64,000 bases of DNA. Source: Nocardiopsis eucommiae. GTDB lineage: Bacteria; Actinomycetota; Actinomycetes; Streptosporangiales; Streptosporangiaceae. Every line of letters starts with the position of its first letter. Within the stretch, counting starts at the first letter, position 1. Of this stretch, positions 1-8,332 are shown piece by piece. Under the pieces are notes generated by a model. The model did no database searches. It had not been told where the DNA came from and saw nothing but the letters and a program-made list of their open reading frames with translations. The DNA lies in contig CP074402.1 in NCBI GenBank assembly GCA_018388625.1, positions 3,782,001 to 3,846,000 on the forward strand. The letters run 5' to 3'. The position numbers and the translations under genes are program-made.

Positions 1-77
1 GGAGCGGAACGGTGAGGGGCGGAGACGGAGGACGGTGGGCACCGACCGACCAGGGCCGTGCGGCGCCCACCGGCCCG

Positions 78-1730
78 CTACTCGTCCAGCCAGACCTCGT
101 GGAAGCTGGGCCGGGCCACCGACTCGAACGCCACGCCGTGCACGCTGGGAGCGGTGCCGTACACCTGCGGCTCCTCGAACAGCGGGATGACGTAGGCCTG
201 CTCGCTCAGGTGGGCCTGCACGGCCGCGCTGGCCTCGTCGCGGTCCTCGGGCTCGGCGGCGGAGGCCACCTCCTCCAGCAGTTCCTCCAGTTCCTCGTCC
301 TGGACCGAGTCGTCGCCCGGGTCACGGTTGAGCAGGGTGTTGCGGTTCTGCGAGTGGTACTGGCTCTTGATGACGTCGTGGTCGGCGCGACCCACCATGG
401 AGTGGTAGATCTGCACCTGGTCGGGGTCGTTGATCGCCTCGGCGTAGGTACCGGCGTCGGCGGCGAGGATCCGGAGGTCGACGCCGATCCCGGCGAGCTG
501 CTGACTGATCAGCGTCAGCGCCTCGAACGACCGAGGCTGCGGAGCCGCCTCGTTGACCACGAGGGTGAGCGGGGTGCCGTCCTTCTCGCGGACCCCGTCG
601 GAACCGAGCTCCCAGCCGGCTTCGTCGAGGAGCTCCTCGGCCCGCTCGGGGTCGTACTCCAGGTGCTCGGACTGGTCGGCGTAGCCCCGGGCGGTGGTGC
701 TCAGGGTGGAGGTGGCCAGCGGGTAGTGATCCGTGTAGATGGTGTCCACGACCTCCTGCCGGTCGATCCCGGCGACCAGCGCCTGCCGCACGGGGAGTTC
801 GGAGAGGATCTCGTTGCCCAGGCGCAGGCTGAGGCTGTTGTTGACCCCGTTGGTCTGCGGGGCGTGGACCGTGAACCCGGCCTCCTCGACCTGTCTCTCG
901 TCCTGGGCCTGGACGTAGCGGACGAAGTGGGCCTGTCCGGCGATCAGCGAGCCCACGCGGACGCTGTCCTCGGGGGTGACGCTGACCTGGACCTCGTCCA
1001 GGTGGGCGCGGCCCTGGTTCTCCCGGCTCGGCGGCGCCCAGGCGTAGTCCTCCCGCGCGGTGAGGGTGAGGGAGGTGCCGATCTCCTCCTCGGTGATGGT
1101 GAAGGGCCCCGTGCCGATCACCTCGGTGGAGTTGCCCGGGCCGAAGCCCTCCAGGGAAAGGTCGAGCGTGTCCTCGGAGAGCAGGCCGGAGTTGATGGTG
1201 GAGGTGGCCTGGAGGAAGCCGGGTGAGGGGGCGTCGAAGTGGAACCGGACCGTGGTCTCGTCCAGGACCTCGCTGCCCCCGTAGTTGTTGATCGCCTCGG
1301 AGACGATCAGCGCGCGGTCCTGGTCGCCCTGTCCGTAGAGGTCGAAGTTCTTGGCGACCACCTCCGCGTCCAGCGGGGAGCCGTCGGAGAAGGTGACGTC
1401 GTCCCGGAGAGTGAAGGTGTACTCGGTGGCGTCGTCGTTGACCTCCCACTCCGTGGCGATCCAGGGCTCGAACTCCAGGGTCTCGGGGTCCTGGTACACC
1501 AGCCGGTCGGTGACGTTGTTGACCAGGCCGCCGTTGGGGTAGAAGCCCGCGGACGGCGGATAGAGGGAGTCGTGGGCCTGGTGTTCCAGGTAGACGAGGG
1601 TGCCTCCCGGGACGGGCCCACCGTCGCCCCCCGTTCCTGAGGAGGCGGAGGCACCGCAGCCCGTCAGGGTCATCAGGCCGACGGCCGCGAGCAGGGACAG
1701 GGCACGTACCGGTGTCGTGGAGTGGGACAC
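78..1730 (-). CDS. ABC transporter substrate-binding lipoprotein, family 5 (peptide/opine type)
   Basis: Intact 550-residue protein. The N-terminus has a signal peptide ending in a lipobox (L-T-G-C, Cys near residue 25), so it should be an extracellular lipoprotein that hands substrate to an ABC importer. The body matches SBP_bac_5: an early GGTLVYLE strand, then a segment reading LYPPSAGFYPNGGLVNN, which resembles the TIGR04028-type subfamily as I recall it. The start is GTG, chosen because GAGGAA lies just upstream and the signal peptide begins there. It is transcribed from a SAM-IV-like riboswitch leader, so the substrate is probably a methionine or other sulfur compound (inference). Permease and ATPase genes are expected to the left of the window. 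Substrate specificity cannot be read from the sequence. Confidence 0.9.
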   Translation of the reverse strand: MSHSTTPVRALSLLAAVGLMTLTGCGASASSGTGGDGGPVPGGTLVYLEHQAHDSLYPPSAGFYPNGGLVNNVTDRLVYQDPETLEFEPWIATEWEVNDDATEYTFTLRDDVTFSDGSPLDAEVVAKNFDLYGQGDQDRALIVSEAINNYGGSEVLDETTVRFHFDAPSPGFLQATSTINSGLLSEDTLDLSLEGFGPGNSTEVIGTGPFTITEEEIGTSLTLTAREDYAWAPPSRENQGRAHLDEVQVSVTPEDSVRVGSLIAGQAHFVRYVQAQDERQVEEAGFTVHAPQTNGVNNSLSLRLGNEILSELPVRQALVAGIDRQEVVDTIYTDHYPLATSTLSTTARGYADQSEHLEYDPERAEELLDEAGWELGSDGVREKDGTPLTLVVNEAAPQPRSFEALTLISQQLAGIGVDLRILAADAGTYAEAINDPDQVQIYHSMVGRADHDVIKSQYHSQNRNTLLNRDPGDDSVQDEELEELLEEVASAAEPEDRDEASAAVQAHLSEQAYVIPLFEEPQVYGTAPSVHGVAFESVARPSFHEVWLDE

Positions 1731-1805
1731 GTTCTTCCTCTCGGGGACCGACGGGGACGGCCCTCGGACCCGGTGTCACCTCGGGTCCGGGCGGGGTCCC
1801 TCTCG

Positions 1806-1922
1806 CGTCGGGTAGCACTTGCGCCCGCTGGTCGCGGACACCCGGTCTTGCTCGGGAGCACCCCACCGCCGTACGAGGGTTGCTGTCCCGCCTGCCGAGC
1901 CAGACAGCGGAACTCTTGACCT
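1806..1922 (-). ncRNA. SAM-IV-like S-adenosylmethionine riboswitch
   Basis: On the minus strand the leader opens with GGTCAAGAG and closes about 95 nt later with a GACC that can form stem P1. Inside it, GCTGTC pairs with GACAGC (P2). Then come the conserved-looking AGCAACCCTC and CGGTGGGGTGCTCCCGAGC segments and a further hairpin before the start codon. This order resembles actinobacterial SAM-IV/SAM-I clan riboswitches. These sense S-adenosylmethionine and shut down sulfur or methionine genes. The element lies about 75 nt before the lipoprotein start. Assignment to SAM-IV is from memory of the consensus; a covariance-model search would decide it. Confidence 0.75.
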
Positions 1923-1929
1923 GACAAAA

Positions 1930-1965
1930 ACATATCATACCAGTAGGAAAACTATAGATAGCGGC
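1930..1965 (-). promoter_or_regulatory. Putative promoter of the riboswitch-lipoprotein transcript
   Basis: This short AT-rich patch stands out in GC-rich surroundings. On the minus strand it contains TATGAT (1934-1939), a good -10 element, placed so that transcription would begin just before the riboswitch P1 stem. No convincing -35 is seen at 17-18 nt. Confidence 0.5.
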
Positions 1966-2066
1966 CGAGTCCGCCCCAGGGGGAATGCCCGGTAGGGTCC
2001 CCTCCGGGACACGACCGTGGAGCCGCCGGGCCCGGTGGGGGCTTCAGCGAGGCGGCTGCCGCCTGA

Positions 2067-2528
2067 TCAGACCCGGTCCGCCGGGAACCCGCCCGTGGCC
2101 ACGGGCCCCCACCGCTCGGGCGTGACCCGCACGAGCGCCTTGCCCTGGCGACGCATCGCCTCGCGGTACTCGTCCCAGTCGGGGTGCTCCCCGGAGATGA
2201 CCCGGAAGTACTCCACGAGGGGTTCGACGGCGTCCTCGCCGTCGATGACCTCGGCCGTGCCGTCGACCTGCACCCAGGGCCCGTCGAAGTCCTCGGAGAG
2301 GACGACGACGCTGACCCGTGGGTCCCTGCTCGCGTTACGGGCCTTGGCCCGCTCCGGATAGGTGGAGACCACGATCCGGCCCTCGGTGTCGACCCCGCAG
2401 GTCACCGGCGAGGCCTGGGGACCGCCGTCCGCGCGCCGCGTGAGCAGAAGCGCCCGGTGCCGGGGCCGCACGAACTCCAGGAGCCCGTCGAGGTCGACCT
2501 TGGTGTTGGTGGCGATGTTGGGTGCCAT
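2067..2528 (-). CDS. PPOX-class F420-dependent oxidoreductase
   Basis: 153-residue single-domain split-barrel protein (pyridoxamine-phosphate-oxidase fold) of the actinobacterial F420-type family. Family members use F420H2, or FMN, to reduce small molecules. Visible features are an N-terminal helix with LLEFVRPRHRALLLTRRADG, a central strand pair ending in STYPERAKARNASRDPRVS, typical of the cofactor phosphate site, and a C-terminal RVTPERW. The start is the ATG giving MAPNIATN. The reading frame is open further upstream, but that part runs into the CRISPR array and is not protein-like. It is a stand-alone gene between array 1 and the riboswitch. The substrate is unknown, and FMN instead of F420 is possible. 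Confidence 0.85.
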   Translation of the reverse strand: MAPNIATNTKVDLDGLLEFVRPRHRALLLTRRADGGPQASPVTCGVDTEGRIVVSTYPERAKARNASRDPRVSVVVLSEDFDGPWVQVDGTAEVIDGEDAVEPLVEYFRVISGEHPDWDEYREAMRRQGKALVRVTPERWGPVATGGFPADRV

Positions 2529-2644
2529 GTGCCCGCTTCCCAGAAGACGTCTCCAGCAACGCCAGACTATCCAGCAAACCCCGAGGGGGCCGTGCCCCAA
2601 GCCGAGTCGGCAGGTGTCGTGCACGTATCCGGGTGCGGAGTCGG

Positions 2645-3467
2645 CCCGCTGCTCCCCGCGTCGCGGGGAGCAGATCGTTCGCTCTGCAGGGTTCTCCGCG
2701 CAGACGGGTCCATCCCCGCGTGCGCGGGGAGCAGATGGACACGGGCCGGTTCGTCGTGGTCGCAGTGGGACCATCCCCGCGTGCGCGGGGAGCAGACATG
2801 GGCCTCACCGGCATCTGGCCGTACCTGCTGGGTCCATCCCCGCGTGCGCGGGGAGCAGGTGCAGGGCCGTTTCCACCTGGGGTGGTGGTCGGGTCCATCC
2901 CCGCGTGCGCGGGGAGCAGCTCAACTGGGCCGGGCGTGCGCGGTCGTCGCAGGGTCCATCCCCGCGTGCGCGGGGAGCAGGTGCAGGGCCGTTTCCACCT
3001 GGGGTGGTGGTCGGGTCCATCCCCGCGTGCGCGGGGAGCAGCTCAACTGGGCCGGGCGTGCGCGGTCGTCGCAGGGTCCATCCCCGCGTGCGCGGGGAGC
3101 AGGTGTGTGTGGTGTTCACGGTGCTGCTCCTAGCGGGTCCATCCCCGCGTGCGCGGGGAGCAGTCATCGACGGTTTCGGCCGCACCAACACCGAAGGGTC
3201 CATCCCCGCGTGCGCGGGGAGCAGCTGACAACGTGGTGGCGACCCTCCAGGCACAGGGTCCATCCCCGCGTGCGCGGGGAGCAGTCCGCCGTCCCGAGGC
3301 AGATCCGGCCGTTGAAGGGTCCATCCCCGCGTGCGCGGGGAGCAGGGCACGGCGGCCGACGCGGGCACCTTGTCGTCGGGTCCATCCCCGCGTGCGCGGG
3401 GAGCAGTGGTCCTCGGGCTGGATCTTCAGCCGCATCCAGGGTCCATCCCCGCGTGCGCGGGGAGCAG
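2645..3467 (-). CRISPR. CRISPR array 1, type I-E, 14 repeats and 13 spacers
   Basis: Repeats of 29 bp, read on the + strand as GGGTCCATCCCCG...CGGGGAGCAG, recur every 60-63 bp (mostly 61, hence 32-nt spacers). The right-hand ends of the first and last repeats are at 2673 and 3467. The leftmost copy (2645-2673) is degenerate in its left half, as expected at the leader-distal end. The leader is therefore on the right and transcription is on the minus strand, giving the usual CTGCTCCCCGCG... crRNA handle. The third repeat carries GGGACCAT instead of GGGTCCAT, which is the allele of array 2. Two neighbouring spacer-repeat units (2834-2955) are repeated exactly at 2956-3077. Confidence 0.98.
2834..3077. 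repeat. Tandem duplication of two CRISPR spacer-repeat units
   Basis: Positions 2834-2955 and 2956-3077 are the same 122 bases: repeat, spacer beginning GTGCAGGGCCG, repeat, spacer beginning CTCAACTGGG. This looks like recombination between repeats inside the array, not independent acquisition, because order and both spacers are preserved. Confidence 0.95.
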
Positions 3468-3565
3468 GCTTCTTGAACAGGCAACTTACCAGTGGCAAGT
3501 GGCCGTTTTTCCAACTTCTCGAAAGTCGGACACCAAGAACAAATGCCCCATAAGCACCGTGTTGC
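3468..3565 (-). promoter_or_regulatory. CRISPR leader of array 1
   Basis: This 98-bp, relatively AT-rich stretch lies between the last repeat of array 1 and the stop codon of cas2e. Over about 65 bp it is nearly identical to the sequence beside array 2 (13911 onward). Shared blocks are CTTCTTGAACAGG, AACTTACCAGTG, CGTTTTTCCAACTTCTCG and AAAGT. An inverted repeat (CCAACTT-N5-AAGTCGG, one mismatch, 3511-3529) starts 44 bp from the repeat end, the same distance as in array 2. It should hold the array promoter and the spacer-integration signals. Confidence 0.85.
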
Positions 3566-3916
3566 TCATCGCTTACCGAACCTGCGCCGTTTGGATGCCT
3601 TGCTCCAACCGGTCTTGGGGAACGCCGCACTCCGGCGGGATGGATTCTTGGGGCGGTGCATCATCACCAGCCCCTCGTGGTCCTTGGGCTCCCAATCATG
3701 GTCGAACGTGTCGAAGGCGAACCCCTGTTCCGAATCGTTCCCGTACACGAGCAGAGCCCGACCGTTGTTCGCGTACTCCTGGACCTCGGCCCACAGCGCT
3801 TCCCTGACTCTGCGAGAAGGGTTGCCGATGAACACACCCGCAGAAATCTCCATGAGCCAACGGCTGAGGAAGCCCCTCAAGCCCTTGGGGCACTTGGCCA
3901 GGATGATGACGGTCAC
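3566..3916 (-). CDS. cas2e: CRISPR-associated endonuclease Cas2, subtype I-E
   Basis: 116-residue Cas2e, the dimer that scaffolds the Cas1-Cas2 integrase during spacer acquisition. It begins MTVIILAKCPKGLRG, with the ferredoxin-like first strand and the basic helix usual for subtype I-E. SAGVFIGNPSRRVRE and a central ALLVYGNDSEQGF are typical of the family. The C-terminal tail is basic. Its ATG overlaps the cas1e stop by four bases, so the two are translationally coupled. It is the last gene of the cas operon, and its stop codon abuts the array 1 leader. Confidence 0.95.
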   Translation of the reverse strand: MTVIILAKCPKGLRGFLSRWLMEISAGVFIGNPSRRVREALWAEVQEYANNGRALLVYGNDSEQGFAFDTFDHDWEPKDHEGLVMMHRPKNPSRRSAAFPKTGWSKASKRRRFGKR

Positions 3917-4857
3917 CAGACCACCTCGTCAGGATGGTGTCTCCCGGATTCCAACAACTGCCCGTCATCACCGACGAGGCCGACCGAGTCCTCCTCCGGC
4001 TCCTCGAAGTTCGCATCCCCGAGAAGAAGCTTCCTGACGTCCCGGACACACCGGTCGAGCAGGCCCTCCTCGTTGATCCGATCCCGAAGGAGCTTCCGGG
4101 TCACCCCATCGACGTCCTCATCACCCTGCGCGGCGGCGTCGAAGGCCACCGGAATCCCGATCTCCACCTTGTAGAGGTCCGCGATGTCCATCACGAACCC
4201 CCGATCGTGCCCCGAGTGCACGAAACCCAGCCCCGGGCTGCATCCCAGTGCGACCGTCACCGTGTGGGCCACCCCGTAGAGACACTGTGCGGCGGAGGTG
4301 ATCCCCTTGTTCGGCGCGTCGGACATGTCATGTTGACCAGGCTTGTACCTCCGCCCCTTCCAGGTCACCCCGGTACGTTCCGACTCGGCCTTGTAACACT
4401 TCTTCACCCGGTCGCTTTCCTTGCCGAGCAACTGCTGGCGGCTGAAGGCCTCCACTTCGAGATCTGGGAAGCGCATCCTGTACATCGCCCGCGCGACGTC
4501 CAATCGACGTTGGCGGTTGGCCCATGCCGCGGCCTGTGCCTCCACCATGCGGGACGAGGTCGTCAGCCCTCGTCCCGCCGCGTAGAAGCGCACTCCGTGC
4601 TCACCGACCCAGACGACGCTGGCTCCGCACTCCGCCAGGACCTTCATCGCGGCCTGGGTCACCGTCGTACCCGGGCCCAGTAGGAGCGTTCCGATCGTGG
4701 CCCCGGGGATGTACCTGGTCCCGTCCCCGTCCTCAGCCGTGATGGCGTTGTCCTCCCGGTGGACCACGCATCGCTCCAGGTAGACGAACGACACCCGGTC
4801 ACTCATCCTGGTCAGTTCGCGAGGTGAGAGCGTCCGTCTCCTCCCGACCGTCGTCAC
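3913..4857 (-). CDS. cas1e: CRISPR-associated endonuclease Cas1, subtype I-E
   Basis: 314-residue integrase that, with Cas2e, inserts new spacers at the leader end. RVSFVYLERCVVHRED matches the N-terminal beta domain of Cas1e. The C-terminal catalytic domain shows HSGHDRGFVMDIADLYK, holding the metal-binding His and Asp. An upstream Glu is expected near DAPNKGITSAAQCLYG, although I cannot assign it exactly. The GTG start overlaps the cas6e stop by four bases. The alternative ATG at MSDRVSF would remove the short N-terminal extension that Cas1e proteins normally have. The frame is intact. Confidence 0.95.
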   Translation of the reverse strand: MTTVGRRRTLSPRELTRMSDRVSFVYLERCVVHREDNAITAEDGDGTRYIPGATIGTLLLGPGTTVTQAAMKVLAECGASVVWVGEHGVRFYAAGRGLTTSSRMVEAQAAAWANRQRRLDVARAMYRMRFPDLEVEAFSRQQLLGKESDRVKKCYKAESERTGVTWKGRRYKPGQHDMSDAPNKGITSAAQCLYGVAHTVTVALGCSPGLGFVHSGHDRGFVMDIADLYKVEIGIPVAFDAAAQGDEDVDGVTRKLLRDRINEEGLLDRCVRDVRKLLLGDANFEEPEEDSVGLVGDDGQLLESGRHHPDEVVW

Positions 4858-5641
4858 CGTTCACCCACCGGGGCCAGGGTCATGAGACCGCATCCGTACG
4901 CCTTCGCGCGGCCGATACCCGCGCTCAGGGCCTGGCGCAGTCGATCGGGATCGGTAACGGTCAGCCTCCCGTCGAAGGTCGCGGTCACCACGGGCACCCG
5001 CATCCGTTTCCCCTTGCGCTCGGGCCGGGGGTCGGGTTTGTCGAAGCCCGTGCTGTGACGGCCGTGCACCAGCAGCTCGTAGCCGTCCACCTCCGGCAGA
5101 GACGGTTCGGCGCCTGTGGCACGCAGCACCTCGAACCCGCACTTCTCCTGCCGCTTCAGCAACCATCCCGCCTGGTGTCGGGGGTGACGTGCGCGGTGGG
5201 CTTCGTCTCCTCCCCGTCCTTGCGCCTGATGCTGTGCACAGGGTTGGCCGTCAATCGGAACGCCCAGGTCTGTCCCACCTCGAGCCGGGACAGGAAACCG
5301 GTGTAGTCGAGCGTCCGCCACCCCGGCCCCTCTTCGGACCGGGGCCAGCCCGCCTGTTCCACCAGGTGGGTGAGTTCGGGCCTGCCGGGGCTCACCACGT
5401 AGAGCAGCACCTCCGCCCTGGCGTTGCGGTCCACCCGCCACAGGATCCGAGGCCGACCGCCGTCACCACCGGACCGGTCACCGGTTCCCGTGATCCCGGC
5501 CAGCGGGTCGACGGCGGAGGCGGTGCCGGGCAACAGGTCGGGAAACCCGCCCATCACGGCGGCGTGCAGGGCCTGCGGTGAGGACAGCAGTGCGCGCGTC
5601 CCGGGCCGATGCGTGTTGAAGCGGAATCGGGTGAGGTGCAT
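4854..5641 (-). CDS. cas6e: Cas6e crRNA endoribonuclease (frame broken once)
   Basis: Type I-E Cas6e cleaves pre-crRNA at the repeat hairpin and stays bound as the crRNA 3'-end cap of Cascade. The N-terminal half (MHLTRFRFNTHRPG...) and C-terminal half (...GIGRAKAYGCGLMTLAP) lie in different frames that meet near 5174. Adding one C there restores a 262-residue protein reading HVTPDTQAGWLLKRQEKCGF across the joint. Known Cas6e landmarks are present: FRLTANPV in the middle and the glycine-rich G-x-G-x-A-K-x-x-G-C-G-L loop near the C-terminus. It overlaps cas5e by one base and cas1e by four. A sequencing indel is more likely than a real pseudogene. Confidence 0.9.
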
Positions 5642-6396
5642 CAGGGGTCTCCCAGCGCGGACAGGGGGTCGTGGGCGGGCGCCACCTGCACACGCCGCCC
5701 CGGGTTCGGGTTGGAGACGGTGACCGCATCGGTTCGGACCGCTCGCAGGCCGTACCGCCGGTGTCTCGGATCGAAGCTGAGCGGGAGGTCACGGAGGGAA
5801 TCGGCCGCACCGTCCCCGGGAACCGCGTCCACGAAGGTGGAGAGCTCGATGTCCGCCCCCGCCCGCCACCCGCGCCGTTTCCGGTACCACGCGGCGGCCT
5901 GCCAGGGCTGGTCGCGCAGAGCGTCCTCCAGCGGGCCGCTCACCGGCTCGCCCAGTTCGACGGGCCGTGAGGGCGGGCAGGACCGCCTGCCCAGGTAGGG
6001 GAGGTACACGGGCGCGCGCACCGCCTCGTGCAGCGCGGTGATCAGCTCGGGCCCTCCCTCCACCGCCGCCACGAACACCGCGTCGGACAGGTAGAAGCGT
6101 TCGGAGACCGGCATGGACACACCGGTGACCAGGTGGTGTGCGGTCTGGTAGTCCCGCACTCTGGTCCCGGGCTGGTCGACCCGAACACCGAACCGCAGCG
6201 ACGCCAGGTCGGTCAGGTCCGCCGTGCGATCACGTCCGAGGGCTCCGGCGAGCAGACCGACCACACCGCTCTTGGTGGGCGCGTTCTCGGTACCGCGCCG
6301 CGCGAAGCGGGAGGAGGAGCCCCAGGCCTGGAGTGGACCCGCCAGGAGCAGGGGCAGGGTGAGCGATCCGGCGGTGTTCCGGGCGGAGGCACTCAC
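5641..6396 (-). CDS. cas5e: Cascade subunit Cas5e (CasD)
   Basis: 251-residue Cas5e, the RAMP protein that holds the crRNA 5' handle in Cascade. LPLLLAGPLQAWGSSSRFARR is the hallmark N-terminal strand and glycine-rich segment, followed by TENAPTKSGVVGLLAGALG, typical of the family. The GTG start lies in a GTGA overlap with the expected cas7e stop, and its TGA overlaps the cas6e ATG. The frame is intact. Confidence 0.95.
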   Translation of the reverse strand: MSASARNTAGSLTLPLLLAGPLQAWGSSSRFARRGTENAPTKSGVVGLLAGALGRDRTADLTDLASLRFGVRVDQPGTRVRDYQTAHHLVTGVSMPVSERFYLSDAVFVAAVEGGPELITALHEAVRAPVYLPYLGRRSCPPSRPVELGEPVSGPLEDALRDQPWQAAAWYRKRRGWRAGADIELSTFVDAVPGDGAADSLRDLPLSFDPRHRRYGLRAVRTDAVTVSNPNPGRRVQVAPAHDPLSALGDP

Positions 6397-7576
6397 TGGG
6401 GGCCTGACGCTGGGCGACCGCGGAGCCGACCTGCTCGATGAGTTCGGGAAGGGTCACCTCGGCGCCCAGTCCGGAGAGCTTGGCGGTCCGGTCCCCGACC
6501 CGTACCACCCAGGTGTCGACGTCGTCGGCGGCCCCGAAGGCCCGCTCCACCTGGGGCACGTACTCCGCGAGGCGGGCACTGGCCTGCGCGACGTGCCCGT
6601 GCTCGGCGCCCACCGGTTCCTCGAAGGCCCCCACGAAGCTGATCGGGCGCGCACCGCGCAGCTTGACGACGACAGCGTCGGGCAGGGTGTGGTTTCCGAA
6701 GGTGTTGATCTTGCCGGTGGGCAGGGACTCCACGAACCCGCGCACGAACGCCTCCACGGCGCGACGCAGCGGTTCGGTCACGGGCTCGTCCTCACGCAGC
6801 CCCTCCCCCAGGTTCCTCCTGAGCAGGTCCACGTCCACCGCCGCGTACCGGTAGAGGGTGGCGGAGTTGAACTCGACGGTGCCGATCATGCCCGCCCCGG
6901 TCTCCTCCTCGGGGTTCCTGTCATCGACGGCCGTGTAGTAGTCCGACTCGTTCTCTACAGCGTGCACGCTGATGGCGTGCGCGACCTGGGCGGCGGCGTC
7001 CACGTTGATGTCGGCGCCGTCGGCGACCATGCGGCCGAACAGGGCGATGTCCACCGAGTGCAGGGTGTCCGCGACGGACTTGGCGCGCGCCTTGTTCTCC
7101 TTCTCCTTGAGGAAGGCCTTGATGTCGTCCCTGCCGTCGACGGCGAGCCGCGCGAGACCGTCGCGCTGGCGGGCGCTGAGGAACATCAGGTAGGCGGACT
7201 CGGGAGCGGGGGCAGCCTCCCCGTTCTTCTTCGCCGCGTCGACCTTGCGCTTGGGCGGCTCGATCTTGGAGCCGGTAGCGGTCTGGACGGTCTCGGCCGC
7301 CAGGGCGAGCGCCTCGGTCTCCTCGATGGAGGGGTCGATCTCCCGGATGCGGGCGGCGATCAGTTCCGCGACGCGCTTGGTGCGGGTGCCCAGGTCCTGG
7401 GGGTCGAGCAGGGCGTCGAAGGCGAGCCGGGTCGCGCGCTTCCAGGCCTGGCTGGAGACCCGGGAGCGGCGTACGCCGCCGTAGACGGCCGTCTTGGGAG
7501 CACCGGTGTCGTCACGGTTGAGGTTGCTGGGCGGCACGGTCTGCAACACGTGCACGTCAAGAATGGTACGGCTCAT
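6393..7576 (-). CDS. cas7e: Cascade backbone subunit Cas7e (CasC/Cse4)
   Basis: Cas7e polymerises along the crRNA to form the Cascade backbone. MSRTILDVHVLQTVPPSNLN, RRSRVSSQAWKRATR and the late INTFGNHTLPDAVVVKLRG are strong family signatures. The start is the ATG at 7576; the open frame upstream of it is not protein-like. As given, the frame runs past the cas5e start to 6230 with a nonsense tail. Adding one base to the five-base G run at 6398-6402 puts a TGA at 6393-6395 in a GTGA overlap with cas5e, giving 394 residues. The gap of 108 bp to cse2 is the only real spacer inside the operon. Confidence 0.93.
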
Positions 7577-7684
7577 GGGTGTGGTCCTCGTTTGGTCGGT
7601 GCGTGCTCGGCGTGTGGCGCGAGCCGAAGGGTTCGGGGGCGTGGCGCCGGTGGCGGAGTCCGGAGCTGACCCCGCCATCGGCGG

Positions 7685-8332
7685 TCACTCGGCGGGGTGG
7701 GTTCCGGTCTCGTCGCCCTCCGGAGCGGGCTCGGACCTGCTCGGGCGGTACGCCTGGAAGCCGCGCCCCCAGGCACGGCGCACCCGCTCGGCTCCCGCCG
7801 CGGTGCGCGTGTCGTGGAGCTGGTCCGCGAGAAGCCCGTAGTCGAGCGGAAGGTCCTCGGCGCGCAGGAGTTGGACGATCCCGCGCAGCCGGTCGAGGCG
7901 GGTGCCCCGGCTGCTCGCGGTCTGGGCCTGGACGAACCGCTTGCGCAGGGGTTCGTCGATGTCACCGGAGGGCATGAGGCGTCGGACGGCTCCACCGAAG
8001 TCCCTGCCCCGCCGGTGCATGCCCTTGTCACGCTTGGACTGCTGGTGGAGGGCGTAGAGCGTGAGGGCCTCGTGCGCGGCGGACTCCGCGTCGGGCGTAC
8101 GGGGATCGTTGACGTGGAAGGTCTCGTAGAAGCGGTGGTCGATGGTGACTCCGACCAGCTCCGGCACCTCGTCGATGGTCTTTCCCGCTCCGCGACGCAG
8201 CCGGGCCAGTGTGGAGACCGCGTCGGGGTGGTCCCGCAGATATCCGGCCTGGAGCTGGCGGACACGCTCGTCGACCGCCTCTCCGACCTCCCTGAGCTCG
8301 GGAACGTAGGCTGGGCTGCTCGCTGTGGTCAC
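7685..8332 (-). CDS. cse2: Cascade small subunit Cse2 (CasB)
   Basis: 215-residue all-helical Cse2, present as a dimer in the belly of Cascade, where it stabilises the displaced strand. Family features are the RGAGKTIDEVPELVG segment, the ALTLYALHQQSKRDKGMHRR helix and the LDRLRGIVQLLRAEDLPLDY region. It starts with GTG in a GTGA overlap with the cse1 stop, implying coupled translation. The frame is intact. Confidence 0.93.
   Translation of the reverse strand: MTTASSPAYVPELREVGEAVDERVRQLQAGYLRDHPDAVSTLARLRRGAGKTIDEVPELVGVTIDHRFYETFHVNDPRTPDAESAAHEALTLYALHQQSKRDKGMHRRGRDFGGAVRRLMPSGDIDEPLRKRFVQAQTASSRGTRLDRLRGIVQLLRAEDLPLDYGLLADQLHDTRTAAGAERVRRAWGRGFQAYRPSRSEPAPEGDETGTHPAE

Noticed and set aside
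2184..3553. Long open frames on both strands across CRISPR array 1 giving repetitive proteins (HPRVRGEQ, SPRARGA and similar)
   Set aside because: They are translations of the 29-bp repeats; periodicity and spacers prove a CRISPR array, not genes.
4854..5641. Programmed -1 frameshift in cas6e
   Set aside because: No slippery heptamer or downstream pseudoknot is evident, and the same kind of break is found all over the window.
6224..7669. 481-codon open frame on the + strand
   Set aside because: Antisense shadow of cas7e with no protein-like features.
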